Program-made: the position numbers and the translations under genes
The notes under the pieces: generated by a model
Seen by the model: the letters and a program-made list of their open reading frames with translations, nothing else
What the model was told of the DNA's origin: nothing
Database searches by the model: none
Source of the DNA: Haliscomenobacter sp040403615
Lineage (GTDB): Bacteria; Bacteroidota; Bacteroidia; Chitinophagales; Saprospiraceae
Assembly (NCBI RefSeq): GCF_040403615.1
Contig: NZ_JBBAKG010000022.1
Coordinates: 1 to 64,000, forward strand
DNA: 64,000 nt
Direction of reading: 5' to 3'
Shown here: piece by piece, positions 52,661 through 60,233 of the stretch
Position numbering within the stretch: the first letter of the stretch is position 1
How the letters are laid out: each line of letters opens with the position of its first letter

Positions 52661-52729
52661 ATGTTAAGTATTGTCCTTCTAGTCACTTTTTACTTTACAG
52701 GAACTGGAGTTACAGACATTATCCTGTAA
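52661..52729 (+). CDS. Small hydrophobic peptide B, 22 residues
   Basis: ATG at 52661, TAA at 52727-52729. It begins MLSIVLLVTFYF and ends GTGVTDIIL. The C-terminal motif agrees with peptide A at 49748 by synonymous codons only, so both are likely translated members of one family. It lies about 210 nt after the HTH gene and has its own promoter candidate. A perfect 13-bp hairpin follows 17 nt after the stop. The context leader AAATATCATCACC before the ATG has no Shine-Dalgarno sequence, as usual in the phylum. No known family is recognised. Confidence 0.55.
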   Translation: MLSIVLLVTFYFTGTGVTDIIL

Positions 52730-52746
52730 TTTCTTCAGGTAGGTTC

Positions 52747-52784
52747 AACATCTGTCTGTAAGAAATTGCGAACAGACAGATGTT
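52747..52784 (+). terminator. Hairpin after peptide B
   Basis: AACATCTGTCTGT (52747-52759) pairs perfectly with ACAGACAGATGTT (52772-52784) around a 12-nt loop, followed by TCGTTTTAT. Probable terminator. Confidence 0.65.
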
Positions 52785-52827
52785 TCGTTTTATATCAATC
52801 CCCCCCTCTGCGCCACACAATTTTCCC

Positions 52828-52835
52828 TATCTTTG
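52828..52835 (+). promoter_or_regulatory. -7 box of the beta-helix lipoprotein gene
   Basis: TATCTTTG, a perfect TAnnTTTG, 24 nt before the start codon. No TTTG was found at the right distance upstream. Confidence 0.4.
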
Positions 52836-52858
52836 CCGTTCAATCAACAAAAAAACGC

Positions 52859-54052
52859 ATGACGCGCACATACTTTTACTTGTTTATTACGCTGTGCCTG
52901 GGTATCGCCCTCGGTGCGTGCAACAAAGACGAGACTTTCACAACCGATGCGAGCGCCAAGCTTGCTTTTTCCTCTGATACGCTGCGTTTTGATACGGTAT
53001 TTACTCAGCTCGGGTCGGCGGTGCGTTACATCAAAATCATCAACAACAACGACCAACCCATTCGGGTGTCGAAAATATTTTTGCTCAACCGCGACAAATC
53101 CAAATTCACCCTCAACGTAGATGGCATCCCTGGCCGAGAGTTTCAGGATGTGGAAATTTATGGCAATGACAGCATCTATCTTTTTGCTACCGTGACCATC
53201 GATCCAAATGCTCCACTGACGGTAAGTCCATTTATTGTCAATGAAAAAGTAGTTTTTGAAACCAATGGAAATGTACAAGAAATAACGCTTGAAGCCTGGG
53301 GGCAAAACGCCAACTATTTCCCCAGTAGATTCAATGGCGGCAAACCAGTGGTCTTATCCTGTCGCAACACCGAGATCAGTTTCAATGATCCCAAACCCTA
53401 TGTGTTTTACGGCGCAGTCTTTATTGACAGTTGTACCGTAAACATACCCGCCGGAACCCGCATCTATGTGCATGGTGGCGTGGCCAAAAACGACCTTTTT
53501 GGCATATTCAACGATGGTATTATTTATGTCTTGCGCAATGGACGATTGCAAATCAAAGGCACCAAAGAAAAGCCCGTGGTGATTCAGGGAGATCGCCTGG
53601 AGGAGTCGTTTCAGGACGATGAAGGCCAATGGAACGGCATTTTTATTAGCCGGGGCAGTCGNNNNNNNNNNNNNNNNNNNNNNNNNNNNNNNNNNNNNNN
53701 NNNNNNNNNNNNNNNNNNNNNNNNNNNNNNNNNNNNNNNNNNNNNNNNNNNNNNNNNNNNNGGGATTTTCAATGTGAAGTTTCAAAACTGCATAGTAAAG
53801 GTACAAGACTTGATCAGCAAAGGGCAATTTGTAAACTTTCTGGGCGAAATTTGTGATCCATGTATCAATGGCAAGGCTGGGGATAAAATGTTTAAAGGCC
53901 CAAATGAAGATGACTACCGCCTGGATAGTTTGTCAATAGCTCAAAACTATGGCAAACCTATCAGTAGCCCACGTGCCATCACGATCGACATTGTGAATAC
54001 ACCTCGCAATGCCCAAACGCCCGACCCTGGCTGCTTTGAACGTCAGCAATAA
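52859..54052 (+). CDS. Lipoprotein with right-handed beta-helix-like region (gap inside)
   Basis: The ATG at 52859 gives a lipoprotein signal ending LGACNKDE; the longer upstream frame is rejected. An N-terminal beta-sandwich (FDTVFTQLGSAVRYIKIINNNDQPIRVSKIFL) is followed by repeated short strands (GAVFIDSCTVNIPAGTRIYVHGG, GRLQIKGTKEKPVVIQGDR, WNGIFISRGS) typical of parallel beta-helix proteins. A 100-N gap at 53662-53761 interrupts the helix; the total length is therefore unknown. The end (ITIDIVNTPRNAQTPDPGCFE) matches the usual D-x-G-x-x-E terminal segment of these surface proteins. It is probably exposed on the outer membrane; the ligand is unknown. The stop overlaps the convergent rof-like gene by ten bases. 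Confidence 0.75.
   Translation: MTRTYFYLFITLCLGIALGACNKDETFTTDASAKLAFSSDTLRFDTVFTQLGSAVRYIKIINNNDQPIRVSKIFLLNRDKSKFTLNVDGIPGREFQDVEIYGNDSIYLFATVTIDPNAPLTVSPFIVNEKVVFETNGNVQEITLEAWGQNANYFPSRFNGGKPVVLSCRNTEISFNDPKPYVFYGAVFIDSCTVNIPAGTRIYVHGGVAKNDLFGIFNDGIIYVLRNGRLQIKGTKEKPVVIQGDRLEESFQDDEGQWNGIFISRGSXXXXXXXXXXXXXXXXXXXXXXXXXXXXXXXXXXGIFNVKFQNCIVKVQDLISKGQFVNFLGEICDPCINGKAGDKMFKGPNEDDYRLDSLSIAQNYGKPISSPRAITIDIVNTPRNAQTPDPGCFERQQ
53662..53761. other. Scaffold gap (100 N) in the beta-helix lipoprotein gene
   Basis: Exactly 100 N. The reading frame happens to continue across it, but this depends on the placeholder length. Confidence 0.95.
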
Positions 54053-54294
54053 TCGGGCATCAATGCACCATCAACACTGTGGATAAAATCCAGACGGATT
54101 TCCAAGCCATTGTCGAGGGTGACAAATTCTTCTTTGTTGCGGGTTTCCAAATTAACAATGCGTACTTCACATTTGCGCATGTTGCCTTGCGGTGTTTCAA
54201 ATTCAACCAATACCGTTTTTTGCTGAGTGGCAAAAGCTTCCAACTCATCGTAAAAATCACAGTTGATTGGTTTGTAGGGTTGTTTTGGATGCAT
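54043..54294 (-). CDS. rof: Rho-binding antiterminator, Rof/YaeO-like
   Basis: An 83-residue protein similar in length and pattern to E. coli Rof: YKPINCDFYDELEAFATQQK at the N-terminus (family pattern Y-x-P-I-N-C-D-x-Y-D-x-L-E) and RIVNLETRNKEEFVTLDNGLEIRLDFI in the beta-barrel part. Rof binds the primary RNA site of the Rho hexamer and inhibits Rho-dependent termination. The SH3/Sm-like fold is expected. The 3' end overlaps the convergent lipoprotein gene by ten bases. No co-transcribed partner is seen. Confidence 0.82.
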   Translation of the reverse strand: MHPKQPYKPINCDFYDELEAFATQQKTVLVEFETPQGNMRKCEVRIVNLETRNKEEFVTLDNGLEIRLDFIHSVDGALMPDYC

Positions 54295-54359
54295 GGGTGT
54301 GCTGTTTATTTGTCAGGAAAACTTATTTTAGATTTCTAAGTTAGGTTAATTGTACCGAA

Positions 54360-55199
54360 TTGTCAAATCAAAAATTTACCACGACTTTGAATTCCATTCA
54401 ATCCATATCCGTATTGGGCGCTGGCTGGCTAGGTTGGCCCTTGGCCAAACACTTGAAAAAATTAAGTTATGCGATAAAAACTTCAACAACTACGCCCGAA
54501 AAGTTGAATTTATTGCAAGTCGACGAACTTCAACCTGTTCTTTTGATCATTGATCAAGGTGAAATAACCATCAATGATCGATCATTTTTTGACACAGATC
54601 TGATAATTCTCAATATCCCACCATCGCGTCGCCGTCCAGACGTGGAAAGCCGGTATCCAACCCAAATTGAAGCAATTTTGGATTTTGCCCAAAATAGGGG
54701 AGTCCCAAAAATTCTCTTCATTGGATCAACCAGCGTTTATGGAGATGTCAATTCGGTGGTTACCGAAACCTCAGATTTGTATCCCGATACTCCTTCTGCC
54801 AGAGGGCTGATTGCTGCTGAAAAGGTTTTGAAAAAAACTTACCCAGGAGACAGTTCCACGATTCTGCGCATGTCTGGATTAATCGGTGGAGACCGCAAAG
54901 CAGGCCGTTTTTTTGCTGGAAAACGCGATGTACCAGAAGGAAATGCCCCCGTCAATTTGGTACAATTGGAAGACTGTATAGGTGTGATTGAAGCAGTAAT
55001 CCAAAAAGAAGTTTGGGGCCAAGTTTTTAATGTTTGTGCGGATGAGCATCCACGAAAAGCAGATTATTACACAAATCAAGCGCTAGAACAAGGCTTTGAA
55101 ATCCCAACTTTTTTGCCCGATGAAACGCCCCGCTTCAAAGAGGTGAGCAACGAAAAAGTGAAGCGAGATTTGGGGTATGCCTTTACAAAGTTATATTAG
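54360..55199 (+). CDS. NAD(P)-dependent epimerase/dehydratase, SDR family
   Basis: A 279-residue extended SDR protein. No in-frame ATG precedes the Rossmann fold, so the TTG at 54360 is taken as start (SNQKFTTTLN). The nucleotide loop reads VLGAGWLGWPLAKHL (G-x-G-x-x-G), followed by ILNIPPSRRRPDVE, the SDR serine strand ILFIGSTSVYGD with the Tyr of the YxxxK motif replaced in the region PDTPSARGLIAAEKVL, which lacks a clear Y-x-x-x-K. This resembles YeeZ/YbjS-type relatives with unknown substrates. A perfect 14-bp inverted repeat follows the stop. Confidence 0.8.
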   Translation: MSNQKFTTTLNSIQSISVLGAGWLGWPLAKHLKKLSYAIKTSTTTPEKLNLLQVDELQPVLLIIDQGEITINDRSFFDTDLIILNIPPSRRRPDVESRYPTQIEAILDFAQNRGVPKILFIGSTSVYGDVNSVVTETSDLYPDTPSARGLIAAEKVLKKTYPGDSSTILRMSGLIGGDRKAGRFFAGKRDVPEGNAPVNLVQLEDCIGVIEAVIQKEVWGQVFNVCADEHPRKADYYTNQALEQGFEIPTFLPDETPRFKEVSNEKVKRDLGYAFTKLY

Positions 55200-55256
55200 G
55201 TTTTAGGTTGTACCCCATTTTGCATAGCCATGAAAGGATGGCGTACAACCTAAAAC
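55200..55256. terminator. Convergent terminator, perfect 14-bp inverted repeat
   Basis: GTTTTAGGTTGTAC (55200-55213) is the reverse complement of GTACAACCTAAAAC (55243-55256), spacer 29 nt. It begins right after the epimerase stop and lies before the convergent DUF2911 gene end, so it can serve both. Confidence 0.65.
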
Positions 55257-55273
55257 TCAACACTCAAGAGCGC

Positions 55274-56137
55274 TTACTTCTTCCACTGAGCGATAGAAGC
55301 TTCGTTCATGCTGATGTAATCCTGGTTTTTGGCTTCTTTAGCCGCAGCCAATGATCTCATTGCAACATCGATGGCTTCTTTCTTTTTACCCAATTCAGCC
55401 AAAATCAATGATTCGGTGCGCAAAGTCCAGAATTGAGGCTCTTTTGCAGTCATCGCATTGGCTTTTTGAATCCACTCCAAAGCTTTGTTCAGCTCTTTTT
55501 TAGTAGTCAAGTAATAAGTCGCAGCAGCAGAATAGTCGTTGGAAGATGGCCCAGCCATAACGCGGTCGATGCTGGCCTTCACTTTAGCGTCAACATCTGC
55601 ACTAACTGGGATGCTCACTTTGGTGTTTTCCCACATGATGTTGATGTTGGCTTTGTCCAGTGTCTGATCGTTGATGTCCAACGTGAAAGTTTCCACTTTC
55701 TCGCTCAGTTTTTGTGGCTTCAAAGTCCAGGTAGCTACAGCTGTTTTGTCGCCATAATCGCCAGCACCTGGAGAATCGTATTTGAAGAACATCACCTTCC
55801 ACTCGGTAGCACCCGGAGAAGTAAACAAGGCGTAATCCCCTTTTTTGATGGCTACACCACCAACAGTAATGTCATCGCCAAAAGAAATTTTGGTCGCAGA
55901 GTTTGCACCAGTTCTCCACATGGAACCAAAAGGAACCACCGCAGTTTTGTCGGCACTGAATACTACCCGACCCTTGATGCTTGGGCGAGAGTACAACAAA
56001 GTGACATCAGTAAGACCTACTTTGGTTTTTACTTCAGCAGTAGGGCTTGGAGCAGGCGTTTGAATTTGTGCAGAAAGTGGCAAAGCAATTGCCAGTGCCA
56101 TTGATAAGGCTGCAATAATCGAGCAGAACTTTTTCAT
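55274..56137 (-). CDS. DUF2911 domain protein, exported
   Basis: A 287-residue exported protein with a clear signal peptide (MKKFCSIIAALSMALAIALPLSAQ). The DUF2911 domain (about 30-180) begins VGLTDVTLLYSRPSIKGRVVF and includes PFGSMWRTGANSATKISFGDDITVGG and GDYALFTSPGATEWKVMF, the family's main signatures. A C-terminal helical part (ELNKALEWIQKANAMTAKEPQFW, ESLILAELGKKKEAIDVAMRS) looks like two TPR units. Common in Bacteroidota; function not established. It is probably periplasmic. Confidence 0.88.
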   Translation of the reverse strand: MKKFCSIIAALSMALAIALPLSAQIQTPAPSPTAEVKTKVGLTDVTLLYSRPSIKGRVVFSADKTAVVPFGSMWRTGANSATKISFGDDITVGGVAIKKGDYALFTSPGATEWKVMFFKYDSPGAGDYGDKTAVATWTLKPQKLSEKVETFTLDINDQTLDKANINIMWENTKVSIPVSADVDAKVKASIDRVMAGPSSNDYSAAATYYLTTKKELNKALEWIQKANAMTAKEPQFWTLRTESLILAELGKKKEAIDVAMRSLAAAKEAKNQDYISMNEASIAQWKK

Positions 56138-56390
56138 AGTTGCGTTTGATTTATGAAATTAAGTTGGTAAATCCGGGTTTGTGGTGCAAAACGCACAATG
56201 TGATCATTTATTTCTTGAAACTAAGGCATTTTGCAGCAGTACCAAAAATCAGCTGGTGCATGCCTTTTCCTGGAATCTTTTACACTTTAAGTGGCCAAAA
56301 AGTTTACACTCCGGATCACTTGTGTCTAGTTAAGAAAAAAAGATAGCTAGAATGTACATTTCTCCAAAAAGCTTCATCCTCGAAAACCAA

Positions 56391-56422
56391 TTTGGTTCTT
56401 TCCGATTAATTCCCTATTTTTG
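56391..56422 (+). promoter_or_regulatory. Promoter of the bifunctional nuclease gene
   Basis: TTTG (56391-56394), 20-nt spacer, TATTTTTG (56415-56422), perfect Bacteroidota consensus, 70 nt before the ATG at 56493. Confidence 0.65.
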
Positions 56423-56492
56423 CGCCGCTTTAGCCTTAATCTACCCAATGGCGAAGCTGCATTTCAGTATAGGAATCGTATAAGCCCAAACG

Positions 56493-57089
56493 ATGAGAAA
56501 AATTGAGTTGGATATAGTTGCACTGTCACATAGCGTTACGCAATCTCACAATTACGCAGTTGTACTGGGAGAAAAGAGAGGAGCACGCCGTTTGCCGATT
56601 GTTATTGGCAGTTTTGAAGCGCAAGCCATTGCGGTTGCAATGGAACGCATGACCCCCAACCGGCCACTTACCCACGACCTGTTCAAAAATGCCCTCGAAA
56701 CCTTCAACATCAATCTGAAAGAGATCATCATCAATAACCTGCTGGATGGCATTTTTTACGCTCGCCTGGTGTGTGAGCGAGATGGAGATGTTACTGAGGT
56801 CGATTCTCGTACTTCGGATGCACTGGCCATGGCGGTACGGTTCAATTGCCCGATTTATACCTACGAATTTATTTTGGACGCTGCTGGTGTCGTTCTCGAA
56901 GACACCGAGGGCAGCGATGAAGACGAGGAATTGTTCGCCACAGCACCAAGCTCTGGTATGGCAGATAATCCCCTGGCTTCTTATTCCACTGAAGCTCTTA
57001 CGAAAATGCTGGACGAGGTATTGGATGAAGAGAATTATGAAAAAGCGGCACAGATTAGGGATGAGATTGAGCGGCGGAAGTCGAGTTAA
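56493..57089 (+). CDS. Bifunctional nuclease family protein (DUF151) with UVR motif
   Basis: A 198-residue protein. The BFN/DUF151 domain covers about 1-135 (VVLGEKRGARRLPIVIGSFEAQAIAVAME, YARLVCERDGDVTEVDSRTSDALAMAVRFNCPIYT). The C-terminus has a UvrB/UvrC-type UVR motif (LTKMLDEVLDEENYEKAAQIRDEIERRK), which often mediates protein contacts in repair proteins. This combination is typical in Bacteroidota. BFN homologues were described as nucleases, but the catalytic role in bacteria is not settled. It has a very good promoter and no operon partner. Confidence 0.9.
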   Translation: MRKIELDIVALSHSVTQSHNYAVVLGEKRGARRLPIVIGSFEAQAIAVAMERMTPNRPLTHDLFKNALETFNINLKEIIINNLLDGIFYARLVCERDGDVTEVDSRTSDALAMAVRFNCPIYTYEFILDAAGVVLEDTEGSDEDEELFATAPSSGMADNPLASYSTEALTKMLDEVLDEENYEKAAQIRDEIERRKSS

Positions 57090-57280
57090 TAGTTAAAAAC
57101 GACCTTTACTTAATAAAATCATTGTTTTAATACCAAAGGGGTTATTGCATCTTGTTCATTAATAAATGGATTCTCACCCTAATTATTTCCTTTGATGAAA
57201 TAAAAGATGCCAACCAAATCGGAATTAGGATGGCATCTTTTATTCAACATTCAGTCACCTTGTCTAAATAATCTATTAAT

Positions 57281-58552
57281 TTACCAAAACACAAAAGTAG
57301 GGTTACTGCTAGTATAGCGTGAAACAGGCTGAACTAAAGTATTGATGTCAACATTAACGCCTTTACCGCCACCACCAACATTAATGACATGTGGAGTTAA
57401 CAGCAAAGTAACCCTAACGTTGTAGGTATGCCTAGCTGTACAACTTTTGAACTCATTTCTTCCGACAAAAGATTCATTTTTATCATTCCCTTGATATTGA
57501 ATGTTAGCTGACCCACCAGATGAATTTGTGATGAAAGTTTCTAAATCCCTATCAGGTTGACCATCACTTCCAATATGGCAGCTAGAAGATACATAAGCAG
57601 TTACTGTAGATAGTTTTGGCGACGCAGAAGTACTAACTCTGCCAATTTGTTGAGAAGAACTTGTAAGATCAAAAACGCATGGTAATTCAACTTCCTCTTC
57701 TTGAGTATCCACAGGATCTCCTCCACTTGAACCTCCTGAGTTAGTATCATCCGCTGCTGAATCATTGGGATTTGCATCTGTGCAAACTAAAACATAGGAA
57801 TATTCAACGTACGGTTTACAATAAAGTGGGTAACCATCGTAGCCAGTGCAAGCGTAACGTAGGGTTGTAACTGTCATTAAATCGCATCCACTTCTTAGGT
57901 TAGAGCCTCCAAAATTTTGTAGACTATATTGAGCTTGACCTTCTTCTCTAACTTTTCCTTTCTCATAATATTTATAGGATTGGAATTTTTCATCAAGTCC
58001 AGCATAAAAAATGAGACTTGAATAATTGGGTGATGAGTAAAAAGAGTTTGCGAAAGAAATGTCTTTAAACGCTTCTGGCTTATACCAAATCTTCTTATTT
58101 CCAACAATTAAAGTATCACAAAAAAGATGCATCAACTTTGCGTTAAAAACACCCTTTTTCATTGAAATTGCAACTCTTGTTGCTTGAGGCTCTAGATATT
58201 TGCTTGTGCAATATTCTCCTTTTGATCCAGCTGGTCCAATTCCAAATTTGTATTCCCTATCAGCTTCATAGGGAACTTCAACAACCGTATCTTTTTGAGA
58301 GGAGACTAATAATTTAGCTTGAGTCCAATCAAAATTAGGCGAATAAATTTGGCTCCAATTCTTAGCTTGTTCATTCTCGGCAATTTGTTTTTCAAGCCAT
58401 TTTTTCGAAATTTCAATTTCGTCCGAAAGTTTTATATTCTCATGTAAAGAGAAAGGATCTTCCTCTTTTTCACAGGAAACAACAACAATCAAACAAAACA
58501 AAGTAAAAACTGCCAATAAGACACGCACCATGTTAAGCGATTTTAAATTCAT
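57281..58552 (-). CDS. AT-rich lipoprotein gene of unknown function
   Basis: A 423-residue protein with a lipoprotein signal from the start at 58552 (VRVLLAVFTLFCLIVVVSCEKEED, lipobox cysteine in VVSC). The body is mostly polar and beta-rich; the C-terminal half has several cysteines (DLMTVTTLRYACTGYDGYPLYCKPYVEYSYVLVC) and an acidic/Gly/Ser linker (DDTNSGGSSGGD). No family is recognised. Base composition is visibly more AT-rich than in neighbouring genes, and codon use favours A/T third bases, so recent acquisition is likely. The upstream 100 nt are AT-rich. Confidence 0.7.
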   Translation of the reverse strand: MNLKSLNMVRVLLAVFTLFCLIVVVSCEKEEDPFSLHENIKLSDEIEISKKWLEKQIAENEQAKNWSQIYSPNFDWTQAKLLVSSQKDTVVEVPYEADREYKFGIGPAGSKGEYCTSKYLEPQATRVAISMKKGVFNAKLMHLFCDTLIVGNKKIWYKPEAFKDISFANSFYSSPNYSSLIFYAGLDEKFQSYKYYEKGKVREEGQAQYSLQNFGGSNLRSGCDLMTVTTLRYACTGYDGYPLYCKPYVEYSYVLVCTDANPNDSAADDTNSGGSSGGDPVDTQEEEVELPCVFDLTSSSQQIGRVSTSASPKLSTVTAYVSSSCHIGSDGQPDRDLETFITNSSGGSANIQYQGNDKNESFVGRNEFKSCTARHTYNVRVTLLLTPHVINVGGGGKGVNVDINTLVQPVSRYTSSNPTFVFW

Positions 58553-58994
58553 AATAAGTGATTTATAGTTAAAAAATATTTTAAATTTGTTCAAACAATA
58601 CCAAACGGCAATGAACAATTTTGCATTATCAAAATGAAAGGGCACTAACTTTTCCTATAAAAGGGGAAGAAATACAGCCTTTTACCTTTTACAAAGTTTC
58701 GTTCTTTAGGTATGTATTTTTCGTGACTAATGACAAATTCGATTTCAGGTGGTTTTATATTTCCCTGATTTCTGATGTAAAATTACCATCGAATCATCCC
58801 TTCATCAAGGCACTTTTTACATCTATAGAACACCCCAAATTTTTATTTTTGCCCCGTTTGCGTATGTTTTGACCACCTCAAATTTATATTTTTTATATTA
58901 ACTTAAAATTTAATTAATTGATAATCAATTAATTAATTAATAAAACTCATCTTTCTTTCAATACGCGATTCAAAATAATAACCTCCAATTCTAA
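58553..58994. other. AT-rich intergenic stretch
   Basis: About 440 nt without a supported gene. A weak 83-codon frame at 58621-58872 (+) has no start-site support and poor composition. TTAATTAATTGATAATCAATTAATTAATTAA near 58911-58942 is a long AT palindrome-like run. The minus-strand promoter of the lipoprotein gene should lie next to 58553. Confidence 0.35.
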
Positions 58995-59201
58995 AAATTT
59001 GAAATCCAACTAAAATTTGAAGGATTCCGCTTTACCGACCTTAAGCGCCTGAACCTTCCCTTGAACCGCAACGGTATTCCCAACCACCTTACTGCGCTGA
59101 TTGCCATCAGAGATGTACCGGCTGGTGATCCAAGATGGGAATGGTTTTTCCCTCAGGATGAGTTGAATACCAACAAGAATATCGTACAGAATCCACTGTA
59201 A
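58995..59201 (+). pseudogene. SusD/RagB C-terminal remnant
   Basis: An open frame of 68 codons without start. FEGFRFTDLKRLNLPLN and RWEWFFPQDELNTNKNIVQNP match the C-terminus of SusD-type outer-membrane glycan-binding lipoproteins (consensus: ...P-x-x-E-L-x-x-N-x-x-x-x-Q-N-P), ending at TAA 59199-59201. No SusC or the front of SusD is present, so it is the tail of a deleted polysaccharide-utilisation locus. A terminator hairpin follows, possibly its original one. Confidence 0.8.
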
Positions 59202-59228
59202 TTTTTACAAAGGATTGATGCAATAAAG

Positions 59229-59264
59229 CGGCTGTTCTGGAGCAATCTGGAGCAGCCGTTTTTA
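59229..59264 (+). terminator. Terminator after the SusD remnant
   Basis: CGGCTG (59229-59234) pairs with CAGCCG (59253-59258); additional pairs TTCT/GGAG are weak. The tract TTTTTATTT follows. Confidence 0.6.
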
Positions 59265-59399
59265 TTTACGGTGCGCCCAGCTTTATCCAAGACATCTGCA
59301 GCCTATCACAAAATATTTTCCATTAAATCCACGAATGGGTTTATTTTTGGAATCAATATTTGGGCAACCACAAAGGGTTGCCCAGACAACCTAAAATCT

Positions 59400-60233
59400 A
59401 TGTCTTTTCAAGGAACATCAACTTACGTCGCTACTTCCGAATTGCAAATTGCGGTCAATGCTGCCATTTACCTTCAGCGCCCACTCTTGGTAAAAGGAGA
59501 ACCTGGTACTGGAAAAACCTTGCTGGCGCATGAAATTGCCAATGCCCTTGGCAAAAGATTGCTCACCTGGCACATCAAGTCGACTACCTTGGCCCAGCAG
59601 GGTTTGTATGAATATGACGCAGTATCGCGCCTGCGCGACTCCCAATTGGGCAAAGAAGGCGTAGACGACATCAGCCATTACATCAAAAAAGGCAAACTGT
59701 GGGAAGCGTTCACGGCAGACGAAACGGTGGTGCTCCTGATCGATGAAATCGACAAGGCGGATATTGAATTTCCCAATGACTTGTTGCTGGAACTGGATCG
59801 CATGGAGTTTTATGTGTACGAATTGCAAAAGACCATTAAAGCTGTACATCGCCCGATTGTGATCATCACCTCCAACAATGAAAAAGAACTGCCCGATGCA
59901 TTTTTGCGGCGCTGCCTGTTCCATTACATCCGTTTTCCCGACAAAACGACCATGCAGGAGATTGTCAATGTGCATTTTCCCAATATTCGTGAGGAACTGC
60001 TCAACAATGCCTTGCAGTTGTTTTACGGTTTGAGAGAGGTCACTGGCCTCAAGAAAAAACCGTCTACGAGCGAATTGCTGGATTGGCTTAGTTTGTTGTT
60101 GTTTGAGCAAATCCCAGAAAGTTTATTGGCCGAAAGCGACCTCAAAGAACATTTGCCTCCCCACCTGCACGCACTAATCAAGAATGAGCAGGATTTGAAT
60201 ATTTTGGAAGAATGGAGAAGACGGAGGAGGTAG
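59400..60233 (+). CDS. MoxR-type AAA+ ATPase
   Basis: A 277-residue AAA+ ATPase of the MoxR group, which act as chaperones for metal-ion or protein insertion together with VWA-domain partners. The ATG at 59400 (MSFQGTSTYVATSELQIAVNAA) is chosen because the longer upstream frame overlaps the terminator. It has Walker A GEPGTGKT (33-40), Walker B VLLIDEIDKAD, sensor 1 (IITSNNEKELPDAFLRRC with the arginine finger) and sensor 2 (KKPSTSELLDWL). No VWA gene follows: downstream sequence on this strand is non-coding for 130 nt and then the opposite strand is used. Confidence 0.88.
   Translation: MSFQGTSTYVATSELQIAVNAAIYLQRPLLVKGEPGTGKTLLAHEIANALGKRLLTWHIKSTTLAQQGLYEYDAVSRLRDSQLGKEGVDDISHYIKKGKLWEAFTADETVVLLIDEIDKADIEFPNDLLLELDRMEFYVYELQKTIKAVHRPIVIITSNNEKELPDAFLRRCLFHYIRFPDKTTMQEIVNVHFPNIREELLNNALQLFYGLREVTGLKKKPSTSELLDWLSLLLFEQIPESLLAESDLKEHLPPHLHALIKNEQDLNILEEWRRRRR

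Noticed and set aside
58621..58872. 83-codon ORF upstream of the AT-rich lipoprotein gene
   Set aside because: It lies in AT-rich intergenic DNA, covers the expected promoter region and encodes nothing recognisable.
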